A DNA stretch of 64,000 nt from Stenotrophomonas maltophilia (GCF_006970445.1 NZ_CP033877.1:380750-444749); one strand, 5' to 3'. Positions 30,728-39,374 are shown, counted from the first letter of the stretch. The notes: generated from the sequence alone by a model not told the origin. A program made the numbers and translations.

Positions 30728-30759
30728 AAAAAGCCGGCGACGCTCGCGCGTGCCGGCTT
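30728..30759 (-). terminator. Hairpin terminator or attenuator after rpsU
   Basis: On the minus strand agccggc ... gccggct is followed by TTTTT, about 50 bp beyond the rpsU stop codon. It should release much of the abundant rpsU mRNA before yqeY, yihY and dnaG. Confidence 0.75.
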
Positions 30760-30806
30760 CGGCTCCATCGCGACAGGCAAGCCCGCCGCAATGAAGATGC
30801 GTCCGA

Positions 30807-31022
30807 TCAGTACAGGCGCTGACGCTTGGTGACGTCGCGCGACGAGCGGCGCAGCTGACGCTTCACAGCAGCGGCGGCCTTGCGCTTGCGCTCCTGGGTC
30901 GGCTTTTCGTAGAACTCGCGCTTGCGGGTTTCGGCCAGCACACCGGCCTTTTCGCAAGTGCGCTTGAAGCGGCGAAGAGCAAACTCGAAGGGCTCGTTCT
31001 CGCGGACTTTGACGCTGGGCAT
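30807..31022 (-). CDS. rpsU: 30S ribosomal protein S21
   Basis: 71 residues, all basic, matching S21 along its length ([20 protein letters not shown], then a [15 protein letters not shown] segment). Part of the 30S platform near the anti-Shine-Dalgarno region. CGGAGA gives a strong ribosome site. First gene of the rpsU-yqeY-yihY-dnaG run, with a consensus-like promoter upstream and a terminator downstream. Confidence 0.97.
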
Positions 31023-31070
31023 GGAATCTCCGGGACACAGTAGAACCGGGTCACGCCCGGCGAGCCGCAC

Positions 31071-31098
31071 ATTATAGCGGCGAAACGACAAACTGCAA
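31071..31098 (-). promoter_or_regulatory. Strong sigma70 promoter of rpsU
   Basis: On the minus strand TTGCAG, 16-bp spacer, TATAAT, ending about 48 bp before the rpsU start. It is the best consensus promoter in the window and is divergent from tsaD. Confidence 0.8.
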
Positions 31099-31175
31099 GC
31101 GGCCAACCCTGAATACGGGCCGGGGGTTCGAAAGCAGTGAGATCTGCACGTCCCCCGAGGGGGCGGCAGGGGCGT

Positions 31176-31181
31176 CATAAT
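31176..31181 (+). promoter_or_regulatory. -10 box for a likely leaderless tsaD mRNA
   Basis: CATAAT ends 7 nt before the ATG at 31189. The intervening agcaggt could be a weak ribosome site but would lie at the very 5' end of the mRNA. Confidence 0.5.
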
Positions 31182-31188
31182 AGCAGGT

Positions 31189-32214
31189 ATGCGAGTCCTT
31201 GGCATCGAATCTTCCTGTGATGAGACCGGCGTGGCGGTGTATGACACCGACCTGGCCGGCAGCGCGGCCCTGCGCGCCCATGCGGTCTACAGCCAGATCG
31301 CCCTGCACGCCGAATACGGTGGTGTGGTGCCCGAGCTGGCCAGCCGCGACCACGTCCGCAAGCTGCTGCCACTGGTACGCCAGACCCTGGCCGAAGCGGG
31401 CCTGGGCGTAGGCGATATCGACGGCGTGGCCTACACCGCAGGTCCCGGTCTGGTCGGCGCGCTGCTGGTCGGCGCGGGTGTGGCCCGCTCGCTGGCCTGG
31501 GCGCTGGAGGTCCCGGCGGTGGGCGTACACCACATGGAGGGCCACCTGCTGGCCCCGCTGATGGAGGACGACCCGCCGGAAGCGCCGTTCGTGGCGCTGC
31601 TGGTATCGGGTGGCCATACCCAGCTGGTGGCGGTGGACGCCATTGGCCAGTACCGCCTGCTGGGCGAGACCCTGGACGACGCGGCCGGCGAGGCCTTCGA
31701 CAAGACGGCCAAGCTGATGGGCCTGCCGTACCCGGGGGGGCCGCAGCTGGCCAAGTTGGCTGAGCAGGGCAGGCCGGGCGCGTACCGCTTCGCGCGGCCG
31801 ATGACCGACCGCCCGGGGCTGGATTTCAGCTTCTCCGGCCTGAAGACCCAGGTCCTGATGGCCTGGCGCGACAGCGACCAGAGCGAACAGACCCGCGCCG
31901 ACATCGCCCGCGGCTTTGAAGACGCGGTGGTCGAGACCCTGTCGATCAAGTGCGAGCGCGCGCTGGAAGCGGCCGGAACCAATGTGATCGTGGTGGCCGG
32001 TGGCGTCGGTGCCAACACGCGCCTGCGTGCGCGCCTGAAGCAGATGGCCGAGCGTCTCGGCGGCCGTGCCTGCTTCCCGCGGCCGGCACTGTGCACCGAC
32101 AACGGCGCGATGATCGCCTTCGCCGGTGCGCTGCGCCTGCAGGCCGGCCAGCACAGCCCGCCGAAGGTGGATGTGACCCCGCGCTGGGACATGGCGACCC
32201 TGCCGGCGGTGTGA
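31189..32214 (+). CDS. tsaD: tRNA N6-threonylcarbamoyladenosine synthase subunit TsaD
   Basis: 341 residues of the ASKHA fold. It begins [17 protein letters not shown], has the metal-binding HHMEGH (H115, H119), SGGHTQL and the C-terminal CTDNGAMIA. TsaD transfers the threonylcarbamoyl group to A37 of ANN-decoding tRNAs with TsaB and TsaE, which are not in this window. It is divergent from rpsU, a conserved arrangement. Confidence 0.97.
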
Positions 32215-32226
32215 GCCCCGGAACCG

Positions 32227-32249
32227 GTAGCGCCGGGCCCTGCCCGGCG
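32227..32249 (+). repeat. SMAG REP, cgccgggc class
   Basis: GTAG head followed by cgccgggc / gcccggcg, 13 bp after the tsaD stop and just before the convergent Abi-like gene. Confidence 0.85.
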
Positions 32250-32255
32250 AACGTA

Positions 32256-32921
32256 TTACCGACGCATTGCCAACGGCGACGTCGCCAACACTGTCGTCGC
32301 CCGCTCATGGCGTTGCAGCCAGCCCAGCGTATGCGGGCAGCGGGCGTGGATCAGCCGCCCGATCGCGGCCAGGTCGGCGCCGATGTCGCGCTCAAGGATG
32401 GGCTCGTGGTGCGAAATGCGGTTGCGCAGGTGGCGAATGCGTCCGATGTCAGCGTGGATGGCTTTTCTGATGACGCTGGGATGAGCTGAGGGTGCATGCC
32501 GCAGAACTCCGTTGAGTGCGGGTATCCACAGCGTGGCGTCGAAGCGACAGGTGAAAAGCTGCTGCCAGAACACCATCGGCAGCTTGGCGACGATTTCGGG
32601 TGTATCGGTCGTGCGGCCAGCAACCTGTTCCAGTGCTGCACGTGCGGAAGTACAGGTCGAGGTTGGCAGCCTGCGTCGGAAGGCATCATTCCAAGGCCAA
32701 CGCGGGCCATGCTGTCGGGCGAGCACGGTAGCAGCGGCGTTACGGGTGACCACTTCGCACAGATGGACCGGCATCATCAGTGCGCCGCACATCCGCATGT
32801 TCCAGAGGTACAGGGATTCGGCTGTGACGTCGGGGCTGCAGGTCGATGCGATTCTCTCGTAAGTAGACAGACGCTCCGCTGACAGCGCGCGCCGCAGTAC
32901 ATCGTATGGAGCCATCGTCAT
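32256..32921 (-). CDS. Abi-like HEPN-domain protein
   Basis: 221 residues. The C-terminal half contains RHLRNRISHHEPI, which fits both the Abi_2 family and the R-x4-H signature of HEPN ribonucleases. Abi-family proteins abort phage infection or act as RNA-cleaving toxins; that role here is inference. No partner antitoxin is next to it. The start at 32921 (or 32915) is chosen where family-like sequence begins; the open frame continues 77 codons upstream through the candidate sRNA region, in a stretch that looks non-coding. There is no Shine-Dalgarno. Base composition looks less GC-rich than its neighbours, consistent with acquisition. Confidence 0.7.
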   Translation of the reverse strand: MTMAPYDVLRRALSAERLSTYERIASTCSPDVTAESLYLWNMRMCGALMMPVHLCEVVTRNAAATVLARQHGPRWPWNDAFRRRLPTSTCTSARAALEQVAGRTTDTPEIVAKLPMVFWQQLFTCRFDATLWIPALNGVLRHAPSAHPSVIRKAIHADIGRIRHLRNRISHHEPILERDIGADLAAIGRLIHARCPHTLGWLQRHERATTVLATSPLAMRR

Positions 32922-33055
32922 GTGCGGTGGTGAAGGAGGAATCGATGTTCGCGAGAGTGGCCGGCGACCACCATCAGGGAACGTCGTTGTCCGCGCGGCT
33001 GATTTTCTGCGTTTGGCCTCGGACGACGACCTGACCTGCCCTGTCGGAATTGGCC

Positions 33056-33085
33056 TTGACCGGCGATCGGGTCCTTGCCTAATCT
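33056..33085 (+). promoter_or_regulatory. Sigma70-like promoter of a candidate small RNA
   Basis: TTGACC at 33056-33061, 18-bp spacer, TAATCT at 33080-33085. The predicted start is near 33092. No open reading frame follows before the terminator. Confidence 0.6.
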
Positions 33086-33091
33086 GCGTGC

Positions 33092-33184
33092 CTGCGCCAC
33101 CGGGACTCGCGGCTGTCCAACAGCTCCCCCCGGGGACAAACGGTAGTACCAAAGGGCCCCGCTAGCAGGGCCCTTTGTCTTTTC
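33092..33184 (+). ncRNA. Candidate small regulatory RNA (about 90 nt)
   Basis: Bounded by a good promoter and an intrinsic terminator with no reading frame between. The sequence can form an outer ggga/tccc stem around a gctgt-cca-acagc hairpin (33112-33124), followed by a C/G run (ctccccccgggg), a single-stranded acaaacggtagtacc and the 9-bp terminator stem. The exposed C-rich segment could pair with G-rich ribosome sites, as some xanthomonad sRNAs do. I do not recognise the family; expression is unproven. Confidence 0.5.
33151..33184 (+). terminator. Intrinsic terminator of the candidate sRNA
   Basis: Perfect 9-bp stem aaagggccc / gggcccttt with an 8-nt loop, followed by gtcttttc. No plus-strand protein gene lies upstream that would need it; tsaD ends more than 900 bp earlier. 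Confidence 0.75.
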
Positions 33185-33280
33185 TGGAGCCGTGTCCCTG
33201 CCGGCCACCCGCCGCCCGTTCCGGGCAGGCTCACCGCCGTGCCGTTACCATGGCCGCCTGTATTCGGGCTGGTAAGCGCA

Positions 33281-33634
33281 ATGGACAAGGTTTTCATCGA
33301 GGGGCTGACGATCGACGCCCTGATCGGTATCTACGATTGGGAACGAAGGATCCGCCAGGACCTGGTGTTCGACCTGGAAATGGGTTTCGACAACCGTCGC
33401 CCCGCAGCCACCGATGACATCGCCCACACCCTGAACTACAAGGCGGTGAGCAAGCGCCTGGAGCAGTTCGTACGCGAGTCGGAGTTCGGCCTGGTCGAGA
33501 CCCTGGCCGAACGCTGCGCGCAGATCGTGCTGGACGAATTCGACGTGAAGTGGCTGCGCCTGAAGCTGAGCAAGCCGGGCGCGGTGCGCGGCGCGCGCGC
33601 GGTGGGCGTGATCATCGAACGCACGCGGGACTGA
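33281..33634 (+). CDS. folB: Dihydroneopterin aldolase
   Basis: 117 residues matching FolB: MDKVFIEGLTIDALIGIYDWERR at the start (with the active-site Tyr/Glu region), LNYKAVSKRL and VETLAER in the middle, LRLKLSKPGAVRGA near the end with the catalytic lysine. Converts dihydroneopterin to 6-hydroxymethyl-dihydropterin in folate synthesis. The start at 33281 follows GGTAAG and removes 14 unlikely residues. Confidence 0.95.
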   Translation: MDKVFIEGLTIDALIGIYDWERRIRQDLVFDLEMGFDNRRPAATDDIAHTLNYKAVSKRLEQFVRESEFGLVETLAERCAQIVLDEFDVKWLRLKLSKPGAVRGARAVGVIIERTRD

Positions 33635-33638
33635 CCCG

Positions 33639-33689
33639 GTCGTGCCGGCCAGCGGCCGACACCCCGGTAGTGCCGGCCGCTGGCCGGCA
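33639..33689. repeat. SMAG pair after folB
   Basis: A degenerate element (gtgccggcc/ggccgacac, 33639-33662) and a full GTAG element (33667-33689) of the gtgccggcc class. Confidence 0.8.
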
Positions 33690-33721
33690 ACCTCAACAGC
33701 AATGAAGAAGGGAGACAACTG

Positions 33722-34993
33722 ATGGTGGATGCGGTGGTGGCGGTACAGTGGCTGGAACGGCTGCAGAACACACTGGAACCCTATCCCGGCGCCTACCTGG
33801 CGTTGATGATCTCGGCGCTGTTGATCGCAGCCGGCCTGGCCAACTGGGTGACCAAGCGCATCCTGGTGCGTGGCCTGCGGCGCCTGCTGCAGCGCCTGCC
33901 GGGCGCCGAGTCCGGGCGCGGCAGCCACGTGATGCGGGTCATTTCGCGTCTGTCCAACGTGGTGCCCAGCCAGGTGATCGCCTCGGGCGTCACCCTCATC
34001 CCCGATCTGCCCGAAGGCCTGGTCAAGGTCATCATCAAGCTGTGCATCGTGTGGGCCGTGCTGACGGTGTCGATGGCGTTCTCGCATGCGCTGGACGCGG
34101 CCAACAGCCTGTACGAGCGCAAGCCCGATGCGCGCAACAAGCCGATCAAGGGCTACCTGCAGGTGGTCAAGATCGTGGTGTTCGTGGCCGCCGGCCTGTC
34201 GATCGTCGCCACCCTGTTGGGCGTAGCGCTGGGCCCGCTGGTGACCGGCCTCGGTGCTGCCACGGCAGTGCTGATGCTGATCTTCCAGGACACCATCCTG
34301 TCGCTGGTGGCCAGCGTGCAGATCAGTGGCGATGGCCGCGTGCGCATCGGCGACTGGATCGAGATGCCCAGCCAGAACGCCGACGGCGATGTGATCGACA
34401 TCGCGCTGCACACCATCACCGTGCAGAACTTCGACAAGACCATCACCACCATCCCGACCAAGAAACTGGTGACCGAGTCGTTCAAGAACTGGCGCGGCAT
34501 GCAGGAGGCTGGTGGCCGCCGGATCAAGCGCGCGCTGTACCTGGACCAGCACAGCGTCGGTTTCCTGGACGAGGGCGACCTGGCCTTCCTCGGCGAATTC
34601 GCGCTGCTGCGTGACTACCTGCAGTCCAAGGAGCAGGAACTGGGGCAGTGGAACGGGCGCCTGCGCGAGCAGGGCGTGGCCGAGGTCAACAGCCGCCGGG
34701 TGACCAACCTGGGCACCTTCCGTGCGTATGTGGAGCGTTACCTGCGCAGCCACCCGGGCATCCATACCGACATGACTCTGCTGGTACGGCAGCTGCAGCC
34801 GACCACCGAAGGCCTGCCGCTGGAGCTCTACTGCTTCACCCGCAGTACCGCCTGGGGTGAGTACGAGGCGGTGCAGTCGGACATCTTCGACCACCTGCTG
34901 GCGATCCTGCCGGCCTTCGGCCTGCGGGTGTTCCAGGCCTCCAGCGACGCCATGTTGATGGCCGGGCAGCGCCAGTTGGCCGGCTCGGAGTAA
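33722..34993 (+). CDS. MscS-family mechanosensitive channel, YbdG-like
   Basis: 423 residues: several N-terminal helices, then the MscS core with a pore-lining helix (LGVALGPLVTGLGAATAVLML) and the beta domain (GDGRVRIGDWIEMP), and a longer soluble C-terminal domain ending at 423, the arrangement of YbdG/MscM rather than the short MscS. Releases osmolytes on membrane stretch. AAGGGAG precedes the ATG. It appears monocistronic. Confidence 0.9.
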   Translation: MVDAVVAVQWLERLQNTLEPYPGAYLALMISALLIAAGLANWVTKRILVRGLRRLLQRLPGAESGRGSHVMRVISRLSNVVPSQVIASGVTLIPDLPEGLVKVIIKLCIVWAVLTVSMAFSHALDAANSLYERKPDARNKPIKGYLQVVKIVVFVAAGLSIVATLLGVALGPLVTGLGAATAVLMLIFQDTILSLVASVQISGDGRVRIGDWIEMPSQNADGDVIDIALHTITVQNFDKTITTIPTKKLVTESFKNWRGMQEAGGRRIKRALYLDQHSVGFLDEGDLAFLGEFALLRDYLQSKEQELGQWNGRLREQGVAEVNSRRVTNLGTFRAYVERYLRSHPGIHTDMTLLVRQLQPTTEGLPLELYCFTRSTAWGEYEAVQSDIFDHLLAILPAFGLRVFQASSDAMLMAGQRQLAGSE

Positions 34994-35080
34994 GCTGCGG
35001 TGCCCCCGGCGGGGCCATACGGACCCCGCTGGTGGCTGAAACTGAACGACGAAACCTCTCGCCAAATGGCTCGGGATCGC

Positions 35081-35108
35081 TAGAATGCCGGGCTTGTAAA
35101 CGTTTTCA
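35081..35108 (+). promoter_or_regulatory. -10 box and LacI-type operator ahead of the GH3 gene
   Basis: TAGAAT at 35081-35086 would start transcription near 35093. Immediately after is TGTAAACGTTTTCA (35095-35108), a near-palindrome with a central CG and six of seven base pairs symmetric, the form of a LacI/GalR-family operator. A repressor there would block initiation. No LacI-type regulator is in this window. Confidence 0.5.
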
Positions 35109-35121
35109 TCAAGGACTGCTG

Positions 35122-37296
35122 GTGGCCTCCGATCGCATCGAATCCCTCATTGCCCAGATGACCGTCGAGGAAAAGGTCGGCCAGCTGGGTGTCTTCGCGG
35201 ACATGGTCCGCCCGTTCGCCCCGGACGTGAACCCGGAAGCCAACGTGCGCAATGCCGACCAGGTGCTGCAGCAGGTGCGCGAGGGCAAGGTCGGCTCGCT
35301 GTTCAATGGTGTGGGCGCCGAACTGGGCCGTCGCATCCAGCAGGTCGCCACCGAGGAGAGCCGTCTGGGCATCCCGGTGATCCTGGCTGCCGACGTCATC
35401 CACGGCATGCGCACCGTGTTCCCGATCCCGCTGGGCGAGGCCGCCAGCTTCGAGCCGGACCTGGCTGAGCGCACCGCGCGCGCCACCGCCATCGAAGCTA
35501 CGGCTGCGGGTCTGCACTGGACTTATGCGCCGGCCGTGGACATCGCCCGCGACCAGCGCTGGGGCCGTGGCGCTGAAGGTGCCGGTGAGGACGTGGTGCT
35601 GGGCTGTGCGTTTGCCGCCGCCCGCGTGCGCGGCTTCCAGGGCAGCGACCTGCGCGCCGCCGATTCGCTGCTGGCCACGCCCAAGCACTTCGCCGCCTAT
35701 GGCGCGGTGATGGCCGGCATGGAATACAACATGGTGGACATCTCGCCGCAGACCCTGCGCGACGTGCACCTGCCGCCGTTCAAGGCCGCCTTCGATGCGG
35801 GCGCGATCACCGTGATGTCCTCGTTCAACGACATCAACGGCGTGCCGGCCAGTGCCAATGCCGAGCTGCTGACCGACATCCTGCGCGGCGAATGGAAGTT
35901 CCCGGGCGTGGTGATCTCCGACTACACCGCCGACATGGAACTGGTCGCGCACGGCTATGCCGCCGATGACCGCGATGCCACTGCCAAGGCGTTCACCGCC
36001 GGCCTGGACCTGAGCATGCAGAGCGGCTTCTACGCCGAGCACCTGCCGGGCCTGGTCGAGAGCGGCGACGTGCCGATGGCGGTGCTGGATGAAGGCGTGC
36101 GCCGCATCCTGTGGCTGAAGGAAACCATCGGCCTGTTCGACGACCCGTACCGTTCGCTGGACCCGGCGCGCGAAGCGGATACCTCGCACATTGCCGCACA
36201 TGACGCACTGTCGCGCGATGCCGCGCGCCGTTCGATCGTGCTGCTGAACAACCGTGACAACGTGCTGCCGCTGCAGAAGACCGGGCAGAAGATCGCGCTG
36301 ATTGGCCCCTTCGTGCAGGACCGCGAGAACATCGAAGGCTGCTGGACGCTGTTCGGCGACAAGCAGCGCTATGTGGACCTGGAAACCGGCGTGCGTGCCG
36401 CCATCGGCGACGAGGCGCTGCTGGAGATCGTGCCGGGTTGCGATCTGGAAGCCGCGATTCCGGGCGGCACCGAAGCGGCCGTGGCGGCCGCGCTGCGCGC
36501 CGACGTGGTGGTGCTGGCGCTGGGCGAACCGCAGCGCTACAGCGGTGAAGCGCAGTCGCGCGTGGAGATCACCCTGCCGCCGGCACAGCAGGCGCTGGCC
36601 GAGGCCGTGGCGATGACCGGCAAGCCGCTGGTGGTGCTGCTGCGCAATGGTCGCGCGCTTGCCCTGCAGGGCGCGGTGCGCAATGCACAGGCCGTGGCGG
36701 TGACCTGGTACCTGGGCACGCAGACCGGCCATGCCGTGGCTGATGTGCTGTTCGGTGACTACAGCCCGTCCGGCCGCCTGCCGGTCAGCTTCCCGCAGGT
36801 GTCCGGCCAGCAGCCGTACTTCTACAACCACCCGCGCACCGGTCGCCCCGAACTGCCGACGATGTCGGAGTTCAAGGCCCGCTGGCGCGAGATTCCGAAC
36901 GAGCCGCTGTATCCGTTCGGGCACGGCATCGGCTACACCACCTTTGCCTACGGCGTGCCGCAGCTGAGTTCTGCGCAGCTGGGCTGGGACGACACCCTGA
37001 CCATCACCACCACGCTGACCAACAGCGGTGATGCGGCCGGCGAGGAAGTGGCGCAGCTGTACATCCATGACCGCGTGGCCAGCCGCGTGCGTCCGGTGCG
37101 TGAGCTGAAGGACTTCCGCAAGGTGGCGCTGCAGCCGGGCGAGTCGGCCGAAGTGGTGTTCACCCTCAGCCGCGAACAGCTGGCCTTCACCGGCCGCGAC
37201 GGCGTGCTGCGTGCCGAGCCGGGCCACTTCGACCTGTGGGTCTGCGCCTCATCGGCGGCAGGTGACGCCGTGCAGTTCGAGCTGCTGAAGGCCTGA
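35122..37296 (+). CDS. Glycoside hydrolase family 3 beta-glucosidase (BglX-like)
   Basis: 724 residues with the GH3 layout: TIM barrel (about 1-330) with LLATPKHFAAYG and the nucleophile region GVVISDYTADMELV (Asp in SDY), alpha/beta sandwich with the acid/base region, and a C-terminal fibronectin-III domain (about 620-724). No signal peptide is seen, unlike periplasmic BglX, so it may act in the cytoplasm on imported oligosaccharides. The GTG start at 35122 is chosen for AAGGA six bases upstream; an upstream ATG frame would cross the promoter and operator. Confidence 0.88.
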   Translation: MASDRIESLIAQMTVEEKVGQLGVFADMVRPFAPDVNPEANVRNADQVLQQVREGKVGSLFNGVGAELGRRIQQVATEESRLGIPVILAADVIHGMRTVFPIPLGEAASFEPDLAERTARATAIEATAAGLHWTYAPAVDIARDQRWGRGAEGAGEDVVLGCAFAAARVRGFQGSDLRAADSLLATPKHFAAYGAVMAGMEYNMVDISPQTLRDVHLPPFKAAFDAGAITVMSSFNDINGVPASANAELLTDILRGEWKFPGVVISDYTADMELVAHGYAADDRDATAKAFTAGLDLSMQSGFYAEHLPGLVESGDVPMAVLDEGVRRILWLKETIGLFDDPYRSLDPAREADTSHIAAHDALSRDAARRSIVLLNNRDNVLPLQKTGQKIALIGPFVQDRENIEGCWTLFGDKQRYVDLETGVRAAIGDEALLEIVPGCDLEAAIPGGTEAAVAAALRADVVVLALGEPQRYSGEAQSRVEITLPPAQQALAEAVAMTGKPLVVLLRNGRALALQGAVRNAQAVAVTWYLGTQTGHAVADVLFGDYSPSGRLPVSFPQVSGQQPYFYNHPRTGRPELPTMSEFKARWREIPNEPLYPFGHGIGYTTFAYGVPQLSSAQLGWDDTLTITTTLTNSGDAAGEEVAQLYIHDRVASRVRPVRELKDFRKVALQPGESAEVVFTLSREQLAFTGRDGVLRAEPGHFDLWVCASSAAGDAVQFELLKA

Positions 37297-37302
37297 CCAA
37301 CG

Positions 37303-37370
37303 CAAAAAGGGGACGGAGGGGATTAAGTCGTTTGTGCCAAAACGACTTAATCCCCTCCGTCCCCTTTTTG
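37303..37370. repeat. 31-bp perfect inverted repeat
   Basis: Arms 37303-37333 and 37340-37370 are exactly complementary over 31 bp with a 6-nt loop (gtgcca). The outer ends are caaaaaggggacgg and its complement, so each strand ends in a T-run and the element may also terminate transcription in both directions. It starts 6 bp after the GH3 stop codon. Confidence 0.95.
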
Positions 37371-37426
37371 TTGTCCTCACTGCGGCGGCGCTACCATCGG
37401 GCTTCCTGTCCCGATGGAGTGCGCGC

Positions 37427-37969
37427 ATGCGCCGGATGGCCTACCTGATTCCCGCCCTGCTGCTGGCGGCCTGTTCGCAGCCGGCGCCGCCGGCCGAGCC
37501 TGCGGCGGATGCGCCGCCGCCGATGGAGGCCAGTGCTGCAGCGACGCCTGCGGCTGAACCGGCGACGCCGGCGGCCGAACCCGCCGCAACCGCACCGGCG
37601 GATGCGCCCGCGGAAGACGCGCGTGCGCGTATCGAGAGCGTGCTGGGTGATGCCGCGCAGTACGAAAAGGTCTTCAACGCGTTCAAGACCGCGGTGGTCG
37701 GTGGAGATCGCGCTGCAGTGGTCGAGGAAGTGCGCTTCCCGTTGAACATCAGCGGCGGGAAGAAGATCACCGGCCCCGGTGAGTTCCAGCGCAACTACGA
37801 AAAGATCATCACTCCGGCGGTAGTCAAGGCGGTGACCGAACAGGACTTCGGCAAGGTCTTCGTCAACCAGCAGGGCGTGATGATCGGTGATGGCCAGGTG
37901 TGGTTGAACGGGCAGTGCCTGGACCAGGCCTGCACGAAGACCGAGGTAAAGGTCATCACCATCCAATGA
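37427..37969 (+). CDS. Conserved lipoprotein of unknown function
   Basis: 180 residues. A lipoprotein signal ending LLAAC is followed by a long low-complexity Pro/Ala/Glu linker (about 17-65) and a globular domain (about 70-180) of mixed alpha/beta character resembling NTF2-like folds in size, without recognised motifs. Two cysteines (GQCLDQACTK) near the C-terminus may form a disulfide. GGAG six bases upstream fixes the start at 37427. Probably tethered to a membrane with the linker spanning peptidoglycan. Confidence 0.75.
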   Translation: MRRMAYLIPALLLAACSQPAPPAEPAADAPPPMEASAAATPAAEPATPAAEPAATAPADAPAEDARARIESVLGDAAQYEKVFNAFKTAVVGGDRAAVVEEVRFPLNISGGKKITGPGEFQRNYEKIITPAVVKAVTEQDFGKVFVNQQGVMIGDGQVWLNGQCLDQACTKTEVKVITIQ

Positions 37970-37975
37970 ACGCAG

Positions 37976-37997
37976 ACGGCCCCGCGTGCGGGGCCGT
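37976..37997 (+). terminator. GC hairpin after the lipoprotein gene
   Basis: acggccccgc / gcggggccgt with a minimal loop, 7 bp after the stop. Without a T-run it may be a weak terminator or mRNA end stabiliser. Confidence 0.5.
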
Positions 37998-38008
37998 TGC
38001 GGAGAAGC

Positions 38009-38032
38009 GTGCCGGCCAGCGGCCGGCACTAC
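38009..38032 (-). repeat. SMAG REP, gtgccggcc class
   Basis: GTAG head in minus orientation, between two convergent genes. Confidence 0.85.
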
Positions 38033-38039
38033 CGGGGCA

Positions 38040-39206
38040 TCAGGTCTTCGGCGTGAGCTTCAACAGGCGTGCCTTGCTGCCATCTTCCAGCAGCCACAGC
38101 GCGCCATCCGGGCCCTGTTCCACTTCGCGGATGCGCTCGCCCATGTTGAAGCGCTCGGCTTCGCGCGCGCTGTCGCCGTCGAAGGCCACGCGCACCAGCG
38201 AGGTGGAGGACAGGCCACCGATGAAGCCGCTGCCCTTCCACTGCGGGAACAGGCTGCCGCTGTAGATCACGAAGCCGGCCGGCGAGATCACCGGCGTCCA
38301 GGTCACCTTCGGGGCGGCGAATTCCGGCCGGGTATCGTGATCGGGAATCGGTCGGCCGTCGTAGTGGTCACCGTTGGAAACGATCGGGTACCCGTAGTTG
38401 GCGCCGCGCACGATCAGGTTCAGTTCGTCGCCGCCGGCCGGGCCCATCTCGTGCGCCCACAGCTTGCCGTTGGCATCGAAGGCCATGCCCAGGATGTTGC
38501 GGTGGCCCAGCGACCACACCTGCGCGGCGACCCCGCCCTGCGAGGCGAACGGGTTGTCGGCGGGGAGGCTGCCATCGTCGTTGAGGCGGACGATCTTGCC
38601 GAGGTTGCTGCCCATGTCCTGGGCCGGATCGAACTTCTGCCGCTCGCTGGAGCTGATCCACAGCTTGCCGTCCGGGCCGAAGGCGAGGCGGTGGCCGTAG
38701 TGGCCCTCACCGCTGACCTTCGGGCTTTGCCGCCAGATCACCTTCAGGTCCTTCAGCTGGCCGGCACCCGAGGCGTCCAGCGCCAGCGTGGCGCGGGCCA
38801 CGGCGGCACCGCGGGTGTCCAGCGTGCCTTCCTCGGCATAGCTGACGTAAACGACATGATTCCGGGCGAAATCCGGGTGCAGGATGATGTCGCCGAAACC
38901 GCCCTGGCCACCATAGGCGACCTTGGGAACGCCGGTGATCTCGTGCTTCTGGCCGCTGGCCAGGTCCAGGTGCTGCAGCGTGCCGCGCTTTTCGGTGACC
39001 AGCAGGCTGCCGTCGGGCAGGAAGGTCATCGCCCAGGGCTGGTCGAAGCGGCTGACTTCGGTGGAATTGAACGGGCGCTGGTCGGTGGCCGCAGAAGCCG
39101 GTGCGGCGGTCTGGGCGCCGCCGGCGGCCGGATCGGCGGCGTTGCAAGCGGAGGTGGCGAGGATCGGCACGAGGCCGAGGGCGAGCAGCAGGGGCGTGCG
39201 GGTCAT
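38040..39206 (-). CDS. PQQ-dependent sugar dehydrogenase-type lipoprotein
   Basis: 388 residues. Lipoprotein signal ending TSAC, then a six-bladed propeller of the glucose/sorbosone dehydrogenase (YliI/Asd) family: [20 protein letters not shown] at the start, [18 protein letters not shown] in the centre, [12 protein letters not shown] and [11 protein letters not shown] later, which hold the PQQ-site histidine and calcium-site residues. Periplasmic aldose oxidation feeding the respiratory chain is the family role; the sugar is unknown. GGAGAT precedes the ATG. Confidence 0.9.
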   Translation of the reverse strand: MTRTPLLLALGLVPILATSACNAADPAAGGAQTAAPASAATDQRPFNSTEVSRFDQPWAMTFLPDGSLLVTEKRGTLQHLDLASGQKHEITGVPKVAYGGQGGFGDIILHPDFARNHVVYVSYAEEGTLDTRGAAVARATLALDASGAGQLKDLKVIWRQSPKVSGEGHYGHRLAFGPDGKLWISSSERQKFDPAQDMGSNLGKIVRLNDDGSLPADNPFASQGGVAAQVWSLGHRNILGMAFDANGKLWAHEMGPAGGDELNLIVRGANYGYPIVSNGDHYDGRPIPDHDTRPEFAAPKVTWTPVISPAGFVIYSGSLFPQWKGSGFIGGLSSTSLVRVAFDGDSAREAERFNMGERIREVEQGPDGALWLLEDGSKARLLKLTPKT

Positions 39207-39374
39207 GGGTATCTCCAGGGCGGGGATTCGGATGGCCGGGCTGTACCTTGTATACCACTGCAGCCGTGACCGTCGTGGCCCGAAGGTCCTGCGCCCCCTG
39301 TGCGACAGCGGCGGGATCGTCTAGGGTGGGCACGCCCGGGCAAAGCGTGCCCGTCTGCCTGCCAAGGATCTGCA

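Larger units (their letters stand above)
32922..33280. other. Intergenic region between the Abi-like gene and folB
   Basis: About 360 bp without a convincing gene. It contains a sigma70-like promoter on the plus strand at 33056-33085, a hairpin terminator at 33151-33184 and a probable folB -10 box (TACCAT, 33247-33252). See the candidate small RNA entry. Confidence 0.7.

Noticed and set aside
33092..33184. Identifying the candidate sRNA as 6S, SRP, tmRNA or RNase P RNA
   Set aside because: None of the diagnostic sequences of those RNAs is present and the length is too short for most of them.
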